This document shows positions 6,044-10,594 of a stretch of DNA of 10,594 bases, piece after piece (the first letter of the stretch is position 1; each line of letters starts with the position of its first letter). Source of the stretch: Gammaproteobacteria bacterium (GTDB lineage Bacteria > Pseudomonadota > Gammaproteobacteria > Porifericomitales > Porifericomitaceae); the NCBI GenBank assembly GCA_028817255.1, contig JAPPQA010000185.1, positions 1 through 10,594 on the forward strand. The letters run 5' to 3'. The notes under the pieces are model-generated. The model saw only the letters and a program-made list of their open reading frames with translations. It was not told the origin of the DNA and made no database searches. A program made the position numbers and the translations under genes.

Positions 6044-6845
6044 CGTTCTGCACCACTTCGATCAACGATTCGCGCAACAATTCCAGCAGCGCCAGCAGCG
6101 TGACGACTACCCCCGCGCGCCCTTCTTCGGCCCGTAGCAGCAAGCGCCATTCCCGGCACGCATCCGGCGCCAGGGCAGTCAGCAGTTCGCTCATGCGCTC
6201 GCGCACCGAGAGCGTTTCGCGCTGGATGTAATGGGGGCGGAGGAGCCGGTTTCTCTCCAGCACCTCTGTGAGGGCGCGTACCAGGTCTTCCAGGACGACG
6301 ACCGGCGGCGGGTGTATGCTCTGCCGGTCCGGGAACTCGGCTGTGGCCGGGAACAGGTCTCGTTCCATTCGTTCCAGCCGGTCCAAGTCCTCGGCTGCCT
6401 GGCGGTAGCGTTCGTATTCCGCGATCCTCCGCGCCAGCTCGGCGCGAGGATCGGCCTCGGCGTCTTCCTCCACCGCCGATTGCGGCAATAGCATTCGAGA
6501 CTTGATCTCGGCCAGCAGGGCGGCCATTACCAGATACTCTCCGGCGAGCTCCAGTTTGAGCTCCCGCATCAATTCGATGTAGCGCATGTATTGGGCGCTG
6601 ATCTTGGCGATCGGGATATCGAGAATGTCTATGTTCTGGCGGCGGATCAAGTGCAGCAACAGGTCCAGCGGACCCTCGAATTGTTCCAGGAAGACGCGCA
6701 AGGCGTCCGGCGGGATATACAGATTTCCCGGCACCTCGCGGCAGGGTTCGCCGGCGATCACCGCCAGCGGCCGGTTCCCGCTTACCCGCGGCTGCCCTTC
6801 CTCCGGAGGCCGCGGCGCCGCTCGATTGGTTGTCGTTTGTTCCAT
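6009..6845 (-). CDS. scpA: Segregation and condensation protein A (kleisin)
   Basis: ScpA is the kleisin that bridges the two SMC heads and binds ScpB. In this 278-residue product the N-terminal helical domain begins with the hallmark FEGPLDLLLHLI (56-67), then NIDILDIPIAKIS (71-83) and YLVMAALLAEIKSRMLLP (104-121). A charged, variable linker follows (125-200). The C-terminal winged helix contains VVTLLALLELLRESLIEVVQ (247-266). About 40 residues at the N-terminus are an unconserved, Pro/Arg-rich extension. The frame is open further upstream into trpS, but ATG 6845 is the sensible start, 23 nt after the trpS stop. It overlaps scpB by 35 bp. Its presence argues against an enteric host, since those use MukBEF. 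Confidence 0.96.
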   Translation of the reverse strand: MEQTTTNRAAPRPPEEGQPRVSGNRPLAVIAGEPCREVPGNLYIPPDALRVFLEQFEGPLDLLLHLIRRQNIDILDIPIAKISAQYMRYIELMRELKLELAGEYLVMAALLAEIKSRMLLPQSAVEEDAEADPRAELARRIAEYERYRQAAEDLDRLERMERDLFPATAEFPDRQSIHPPPVVVLEDLVRALTEVLERNRLLRPHYIQRETLSVRERMSELLTALAPDACREWRLLLRAEEGRAGVVVTLLALLELLRESLIEVVQNDAYGPIHIKSA

Positions 6846-6868
6846 CGCGTGTCTCGCCCCGGCAGTGT

Positions 6869-8080
6869 TCAATGGCGGTCCAGACCGGCCGCTTCCCGCA
6901 CTTCCCGCAATGTGGCCCGCGCAATAGTGCGGGCATGTTCGCGTCCTTCTTCCAGAATACGCTGGATAGCCGTCGGGTCCTGCGCGTATTCCTGTCCCCG
7001 CTCCCGGATCGGCGCCAACTCGTCCTGAACCCGGTCGGTCAGCCGCTGCTTGCAATCCAGGCAGCCGATCGACGCGTTGCGGCATCCTTCCTGTACCCAC
7101 TGGTGGGTTTCCCGGTCGGAGAATATTTTGTGCAACTCCCATACCGGGCACTTTTCGGGATCGCCGGGGTCGGAGCGTCGTATCCGGGCAGGGTCGGTGG
7201 GCATGATGCGCAGTTTTTTCGCGACATCGTCCGGCGCTTCGCGCAAGCCGATGGTATTGTCGTGGGATTTCGACATCTTTTGTCCGTTCAGGCCCGGTAT
7301 GCAGGGCGTCTTGGTGAGCAGGGCTTGCGGTTCCGGAAAGAACATCCGGCCTCCCCCCTCCAGGTATCCCTCCAGGCGTTCCTGGTTGCGCAGGGAAAGA
7401 TTCTGCTGGGATTCGATCAGGGCGTGTGCCTTTTGCAGGGCATCGGCGTCTCCCTGTTCCTGGTATTGCCGGCGCAGTTCATTGTAAATTTGGTGTTTTT
7501 TCTTCCCCATTCTGGCGGCGGCCGCTTCGGCCTTCTGCTCGAAGTCCGGTTCGCGTCCGTAGAGATGATTGAAACGGCGCGCGACTTCGCGGGCCATCTC
7601 TACATGCGCCACTTGGTCGGCGCCCACCGGCACCCGGCCTGCCTTGTACACAATAATATCCGCGGCTTGCAAAAGAGGATAGCCAAGGAAGCCGTAGGTG
7701 GAGAGGTCGCGGCCCGGCAGCTTTTCCTGCTGCTCCTTGTAGGAGGGAATGCGCTCCAGCCAACCGAGAGGCGTAAGCATGGACAGCAGCAGGTGCAACT
7801 CGGCATGCTCCGGCACATGCGACTGGACGAACAGCCGGGTATTTCCCGGGTCGATCCCGGCCGCCAGCCAGTCAATCACCATATCGTTCACGTTTTCGGC
7901 GATGCATTCCGGGCGCTCGTACTCGGTGGTCAGGGCATGCCAGTCAGCGGCAAAGAAAAGGCATTCGTATTCGAACTGCAGTGCAAGCCAGTTTTTCAAT
8001 ACCCCGTAGTAATGCCCCAGATGCAGCTTCCCCGTTGGTCGCATGCCGGAGACCACCCGCCGGTTGCTGGCCGCAGTCAA
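6869..8080 (-). CDS. trpS: Tryptophanyl-tRNA synthetase, probably [4Fe-4S]-binding
   Basis: This class I synthetase charges tRNA-Trp with tryptophan. The 403-residue product has the HIGH-type motif in TGKLHLGHYYG (16-26), the tryptophan pocket region around STYGFLGYPLLQAADI (127-142), PVGADQ (151-156) and the KMSKS loop at 268-272. It is about 70 residues longer than E. coli TrpS, with an insertion at roughly 178-257 before KMSKS. Four cysteines, C311, C333, C340 and C343, follow C-x21-C-x6-C-x2-C, nearly identical to the C-x22-C-x6-C-x2-C that binds [4Fe-4S] in the Thermotoga maritima enzyme. The start codon is TTG at 8080, with GGGGGA about 8 nt upstream; the next ATG (residue 13) would remove the first strand. 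It heads the six-gene run and is divergent from yciB. Confidence 0.96.
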   Translation of the reverse strand: MTAASNRRVVSGMRPTGKLHLGHYYGVLKNWLALQFEYECLFFAADWHALTTEYERPECIAENVNDMVIDWLAAGIDPGNTRLFVQSHVPEHAELHLLLSMLTPLGWLERIPSYKEQQEKLPGRDLSTYGFLGYPLLQAADIIVYKAGRVPVGADQVAHVEMAREVARRFNHLYGREPDFEQKAEAAAARMGKKKHQIYNELRRQYQEQGDADALQKAHALIESQQNLSLRNQERLEGYLEGGGRMFFPEPQALLTKTPCIPGLNGQKMSKSHDNTIGLREAPDDVAKKLRIMPTDPARIRRSDPGDPEKCPVWELHKIFSDRETHQWVQEGCRNASIGCLDCKQRLTDRVQDELAPIRERGQEYAQDPTAIQRILEEGREHARTIARATLREVREAAGLDRH

Positions 8081-8126
8081 CGGTCCGTTCCCCCGGAAAA
8101 GGGGCGCGGCAAGGCCGAGCGACTTC

Positions 8127-8146
8127 CTAGCATGCGCGCTAGCATA
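8127..8146 (-). promoter_or_regulatory. Possible trpS promoter region with a CTAGCAT direct repeat
   Basis: The minus strand has TGATATGCT, an extended -10 form (TG-n-TATGCT, box at 8146-8141). It overlaps two copies of CTAGCAT on the plus strand (8127-8133 and 8139-8145) whose CTAGC/GCTAG parts also form an inverted repeat. The repeats could be a small operator at the promoter of the trpS run. No regulator can be named. Confidence 0.3.
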
Positions 8147-8223
8147 TCATGGCATGGCCGCTGTGCGGGCAGGCGGGCGGGGCGCCGGTCGTGCCCCGCT
8201 GGAGTCGGCGCCGCGGTTTCGGC

Positions 8224-8229
8224 TATTAT
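8224..8229 (+). promoter_or_regulatory. -10-like box upstream of yciB
   Basis: TATTAT at 8224-8229 matches the -10 consensus at five of six bases and sits 66 bp before the yciB ATG. No good -35 is visible in the GC-rich sequence upstream. A start near 8236 would place the whole G/T-tract stretch in the 5' untranslated leader. Confidence 0.3.
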
Positions 8230-8242
8230 GTCTCCGGCCCAT

Positions 8243-8284
8243 GGGTTTTTTGGGGGGTTTTTTGGGGGTTTTTGGGGGTTTTTG
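8243..8284 (+). repeat. Alternating G-tract / T-tract repeat before yciB
   Basis: The run reads G3 T6 G6 T6 G5 T5 G5 T5 G. The tract spacing is 10-12 bp, about one helical turn. Four G-runs of three or more with loops of at most 6 T satisfy the usual G-quadruplex pattern, and the phased T-tracts predict intrinsic curvature. It ends directly before the yciB ribosome-binding site (GGAGA, 8286-8290). Confidence 0.85.
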
Positions 8285-8295
8285 CGGAGAAGCTG

Positions 8296-8859
8296 ATGAA
8301 AGCCTGGCTCGATTTTTTCCCCGTCCTGATTTTTTTCCTGGCCTATTACCTGCCCGAGGACCGGGAACATGCGCTGTACCTGGCGACCGCGGCGACGATG
8401 GCGGCGTCGGCGTTGATCGTCCTTGCCGGGCGCCTGCTCTACGGGCGCTATGACGGCAGGCAGGCGGCGGTGTTTGCGATCGTGTTGTTGCTGGGCGGCG
8501 CCACGCTCCTGTTGCAGGACAAAGACCTGTTCAAGTGGAAGCCTACCGTGGTCAATTGGCTGTTTGCCGCGGTGCTGCTGGGGGGCCGGTTCCTGGGGCG
8601 GCGCAACCTGATACAGGCGCTGCTCGCGTCTTCTTCCCTGCAACTCCCGGTGCCGGTATGGGAGCGGCTGAATTTGAGCTGGGCGGGATTTTTCCTCCTG
8701 CTCGGCACGATCAATCTTTACGTGGCCCACCATTTCAGCGACGATATCTGGGTCAACTTCAAGGTTTTCGGTATGATGGGTCTGACCCTTATGTTCGTGT
8801 TGGTCCAGGCACTCTACATCAGCCGGTTTCTTGAGACTCCGGGAAAGGGGGCGGATTAA
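8296..8859 (+). CDS. yciB: Inner membrane-spanning protein YciB (septation protein A family)
   Basis: YciB is an inner-membrane protein implicated in envelope integrity and cell division; its biochemical role is not settled. The 187-residue product aligns along its length with E. coli YciB (179 residues). Shared landmarks include the start MKxxLDFxPVxxFF, FKWKPTVVNWLFA (residues about 79-91), LPVPVWERLNLSWAGFF, and IWVNFKVFGMMGLTL near the C-terminus. Five or so hydrophobic segments are visible. I chose ATG 8296, which has GGAGA five bases upstream; the frame runs further upstream only through the G/T repeat. It is first in the yciB-yciI-bolA operon, a conserved gammaproteobacterial arrangement, and divergent from trpS with a 215-bp gap. 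Confidence 0.95.
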   Translation: MKAWLDFFPVLIFFLAYYLPEDREHALYLATAATMAASALIVLAGRLLYGRYDGRQAAVFAIVLLLGGATLLLQDKDLFKWKPTVVNWLFAAVLLGGRFLGRRNLIQALLASSSLQLPVPVWERLNLSWAGFFLLLGTINLYVAHHFSDDIWVNFKVFGMMGLTLMFVLVQALYISRFLETPGKGAD

Positions 8860-8862
8860 GCT

Positions 8863-9171
8863 TTGTGGTACGCCATCCTGTGCGAGGATGTAGAGGATAG
8901 CCTGGCCCGGCGGCAACAGGCGCGCCCCAGGCACTTGGCGCGGTTGGAGGAACTGCAGGACCAGGGACGGCTGTTGCTTGCCGGCCCCTGTCCGCGGATT
9001 GACGGAGAAGACCCCGGACCGGAGGGCTTCAGCGGCAGTTTGATCGTCGCCGAATTCGCTTCCCTGGAGGCCGCCCGTGCCTGGGCCGAAGCGGATCCGT
9101 ATATGAGCGCCGGGGTGTATCTGCGCGTCGTGGTCAAGCCCTTCAGGCCGGTGTTCTCGAATGCCCGTTGA
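8863..9171 (+). CDS. yciI: YciI-family protein
   Basis: YciI proteins are small ferredoxin-like dimeric cytoplasmic proteins of uncertain function. A conserved His-Asp pair suggests an enzyme, and related domains act in aromatic dehalogenation or muconolactone-like chemistry. The 102-residue product closely follows E. coli YciI: RPRHLARLEELQDQGRLLLAGP (21-42, with H24), DPGPEGFSGSL (50-60), AEFASLEAARAWAEADPY (63-80, with D78) and GVYLRVVVKPF (84-94). The start is TTG at 8863, three bases after the yciB stop, with GGGGGCGG ending 8 nt upstream. It overlaps bolA by 11 bp. Confidence 0.93.
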   Translation: MWYAILCEDVEDSLARRQQARPRHLARLEELQDQGRLLLAGPCPRIDGEDPGPEGFSGSLIVAEFASLEAARAWAEADPYMSAGVYLRVVVKPFRPVFSNAR

Positions 9172-9442
9172 GGAGCGGGTGAAGGACGCGGTGCGTACGC
9201 GCCTGCAATCGCTGCATCCTTGCCGTTTGCAGGTCATTGACGAATCCCATATGCATATCGGGCATGGCGCGCCCGGCGCCCATATCAGAGTCGTCATCGT
9301 TGCGGAAAGTTTTGTCGGAAAATCGCCGCTCGAACGCCACCGCTTGGTTTATAAGGCGATTGGCGACCTGCTCCCCGATACGATCCACGCCCTCGGCATC
9401 CAAGCGCATAGCCCCGAAGAAGAGAAAACCGCCGCCGTATGA
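9161..9442 (+). CDS. bolA: BolA-family protein
   Basis: BolA proteins pair with monothiol glutaredoxins to bind a [2Fe-2S] cluster, and in E. coli BolA also influences morphology and transcription under stress. The 93-residue product has the family core: VIDESHMHIGH (25-35), HIRVVIVAESFVGKSPLERHRLVYKAIGDLL (41-71) and the invariant His in TIHALGI (74-80, H76), the usual cluster ligand. The ATG at 9161 starts inside yciI, ten bases before the end of its stop codon, and has only a weak Shine-Dalgarno, so translation is probably coupled. It resembles true BolA more than the short YrbA/IbaG type because it carries the VxDES and RHRxVY motifs and a C-terminal tail. Confidence 0.94.
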   Translation: MPVEERVKDAVRTRLQSLHPCRLQVIDESHMHIGHGAPGAHIRVVIVAESFVGKSPLERHRLVYKAIGDLLPDTIHALGIQAHSPEEEKTAAV

Positions 9443-9462
9443 GGCGGCGAGGCGCCTGTTCC

Positions 9463-9494
9463 GTCTCCCCCGGCCCGGTATTGCCGGGGGAGAC
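9463..9494. terminator. Strong hairpin between convergent bolA and the OmpA-family gene
   Basis: GTCTCCCCCGGC (9463-9474) pairs perfectly with GCCGGGGGAGAC (9483-9494) across an 8-base loop. It lies 20 bp after the bolA stop and 55 bp beyond the stop of the convergent lipoprotein gene. Neither side has a T-run, so it is not a classic intrinsic terminator. It may stop transcription in both directions with help or protect 3' ends. Confidence 0.55.
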
Positions 9495-9552
9495 GAACGG
9501 GCCGGACTGGCTGACTGACGAACGGGCGCGCCGGACTAACGACTAACGCTAA
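9492..9552. repeat. Short imperfect direct repeats in the bolA/lipoprotein gap
   Basis: GACGAACGGGC occurs at 9492-9502 and 9517-9527, each followed at a slightly different distance by CCGGACT. Then come ACTAACG, ACTAACG and CTAACGG in near-tandem up to the end of the lipoprotein gene. The pattern looks like local duplication; no function is apparent. Confidence 0.5.
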
Positions 9553-10418
9553 CGGTTGGTGACGACGAACTCCACCCGGCGGTTCTGCGCCTGTCCGCGC
9601 TCCGTTTGATTGCTGGCAATCGGTTGCGCCTCTCCGAGACCCCGGAGCTGCAGGCGGTTCTTGGAGATGCCTCGTTGCACCAAGTGGTTGTAGGCTGCTC
9701 TCGCGCGCCGCTCGCTCAGGCTTTGGTTGTATTCGTCGGTGCCGACGTTGTCCGTATGTCCCTCGATCCGCAGTTGGATGTCCGGCATGTCGCGGAGCAC
9801 GGCGGCGGTCTCGTCGAGGACCCTTATCGCTGCCGGCGTCAGCGCCGCCTGGTCAAACTCGAAGTGGACGTTCTCCAGGGAGACCAGGGCTTCTCCTTTC
9901 AGGGGGCAACCCTCGAGATCCACGACGGAATTTTCGGGGGTGTTCGGACAGCGGTCGTTTTCGTCCACGATGCCGTCGCCATCGCTGTCGGAGAGCAGAG
10001 GACATCCCAATTGATCCACCTGCGTACCGGGGGCGGTATTCGGGCAGATATCGATCGTGTCGGAGACGCCGTCGCCATCCTCGTCTCCCGCGACAACGGG
10101 TTGTGCGGGCTGTGCGGGTTGCACGGGTTGCGGCGCCACTTCCCTGGCCGGGACGGGGGCCTGCGCTACCTCTTCCGTGGCCCCGCACAAAACTGCGCTC
10201 AGGATCCCTCCGGTCGCAGCGCCGACGGCAATGTCGGCCTCGTCGTCGCTATCGACCGCGACCCCGGCGGCGGTGCCTATGGCCGTTCCCACCAGCGTAC
10301 AGATCAAATAACTGTTCTGCAGGCGCGTATTGCCCGCGCATCCGTACAGGAATAACAGGCTAGTGCAGACGAACAGCGCGCGGGCGCGAATAATTCCCCT
10401 TAAAAAGTTTGAAAACAT
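9549..10418 (-). CDS. OmpA-family lipoprotein with thrombospondin type 3 repeats
   Basis: This is a probable outer-membrane lipoprotein that ties the envelope to peptidoglycan. The signal peptide ends in a lipobox LYGC with acylated C27. A glycine-zipper-like segment (44-72, GTAIGTAAG and GAATGG) is followed by a Gln/Pro/Ala linker (96-110). Calcium-binding TSP3-type repeats run from 112 to 172 (DEDGDGVSD, DSDGDGIVDENDRCPNT). The C-terminal OmpA domain (about 180-287) keeps the diaminopimelate-binding pair D223 (GHTDNVG) and R238 (LSERRA), the same 15-residue spacing as E. coli OmpA D271 and R286. I chose ATG 10418, with AGGGA about 7 nt upstream; an in-frame ATG at 10433 lies only a few bases from the predicted transcription start. 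It is monocistronic and convergent with bolA. Confidence 0.92.
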   Translation of the reverse strand: MFSNFLRGIIRARALFVCTSLLFLYGCAGNTRLQNSYLICTLVGTAIGTAAGVAVDSDDEADIAVGAATGGILSAVLCGATEEVAQAPVPAREVAPQPVQPAQPAQPVVAGDEDGDGVSDTIDICPNTAPGTQVDQLGCPLLSDSDGDGIVDENDRCPNTPENSVVDLEGCPLKGEALVSLENVHFEFDQAALTPAAIRVLDETAAVLRDMPDIQLRIEGHTDNVGTDEYNQSLSERRARAAYNHLVQRGISKNRLQLRGLGEAQPIASNQTERGQAQNRRVEFVVTNR

Positions 10419-10445
10419 AGCGAGTTCCCTCATCTACCTGATGCT

Positions 10446-10473
10446 AAGATAATCCTATATCTGCAGAAGTCAA
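10446..10473 (-). promoter_or_regulatory. Promoter of the OmpA-family lipoprotein gene
   Basis: On the minus strand, TTGACT (10473-10468, five of six consensus bases) is followed after 16 bp by TATCTT (10451-10446, four of six). Transcription would start near 10439, giving a leader of about 20 nt with the AGGGA ribosome-binding site before ATG 10418. Confidence 0.55.
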
Positions 10474-10565
10474 GGAATTGCGAGGTTCCCAAAAAATCCG
10501 CGATGGAAGCAAGTGGAGGGATTTTCCCCGTGCGGAAGGGGTGCCGACCGGGGCTTGGATGGGGC

Positions 10566-10593
10566 TTGATTAAGGCCAGAAAGGGATTATATG
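10566..10593 (+). promoter_or_regulatory. Possible rightward promoter at the window edge
   Basis: TTGATT (10566-10571) and TATATG (10588-10593) are 16 bp apart and point out of the window. Each matches consensus at four of six bases. The rest of 10480-10594 shows no supportable gene. Any downstream gene lies outside the window. Confidence 0.25.
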
Positions 10594-10594
10594 G

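Noticed and set aside
5959..6936. 325-residue minus-strand open frame overlapping scpA
   Set aside because: Arg/Gly/Pro-rich alternative frame of scpA, with no domain.
6830..8296. 488-residue open frame on the plus strand across trpS
   Set aside because: It runs antisense to a clearly conserved trpS and its sequence resembles no protein. Long antisense frames are expected in GC-rich genes.
8077..9297. 406-residue minus-strand open frame with Pro/Lys/Asn repeats
   Set aside because: It lies antisense to yciB, yciI and bolA, all firmly identified. The PKNP repeats are just the translation of the G/T tract.
9606..10355. 249-residue plus-strand open frame
   Set aside because: Antisense to the OmpA-family lipoprotein, whose motifs are unambiguous.
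1..10594. CRISPR array, prophage, toxin-antitoxin or biosynthetic cluster
   Set aside because: No regularly spaced repeats, integrase, phage genes, toxin pairs or pathway enzymes are present. The gene content is housekeeping.

Overview
The window reads as chromosomal core DNA from a GC-rich gammaproteobacterium outside the enterics. The evidence is the conserved block yciB-yciI-bolA, a trpS-scpA-scpB cluster (SMC-ScpAB condensin, where enterics use MukBEF), tpiA followed by secG, and an OmpA-type lipoprotein. Several genes start with TTG. I cannot name a genus. Nothing looks like a phage, plasmid, CRISPR array or defence island.

Left end (1-700): a probable gene fragment runs off the left edge on the minus strand. 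It is preceded by a leader with a consensus -10 box and a terminator-like hairpin ending in eight U, 14 nt before the start codon. Next come a 224-bp MITE-like inverted-repeat element and a complete tRNA-Arg(ACG) with encoded CCA.

700-3030: a CPA2-family cation/proton antiporter with C-terminal TrkA-N and TrkA-C domains (minus). It is divergent from a small two-helix membrane protein (plus), whose stop codon overlaps the stop codon of secG.

3024-8080: a compact minus-strand run, read right to left, trpS, scpA, scpB, an endonuclease III-like DNA glycosylase, tpiA, secG. Spacing is tight: 23 nt between trpS and scpA, a 35-bp scpA/scpB overlap, 61 nt to the glycosylase, 116 nt to tpiA and a 4-bp tpiA/secG overlap. 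It joins translation, chromosome segregation, DNA repair, glycolysis and protein secretion, probably by shared transcription rather than shared function. Three of these proteins carry departures of interest. TrpRS has a four-cysteine pattern like that of [4Fe-4S] TrpRS enzymes. The glycosylase has Glu where endonuclease III has its catalytic Lys and only three of four cluster cysteines. SecG has a long acidic tail.

8081-9500: a divergent promoter region with phased G- and T-tracts, then the plus-strand operon yciB-yciI-bolA ending near a strong hairpin. 9549-10418: an OmpA-family lipoprotein (minus) with thrombospondin type 3 repeats and its own promoter. The last 120 bases hold no gene I can support.

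No clearly new multi-gene system is visible. The best leads are the cysteine pattern in TrpRS, the altered glycosylase, the leader hairpin at the left edge, the G/T tract before yciB and the MITE-like element.
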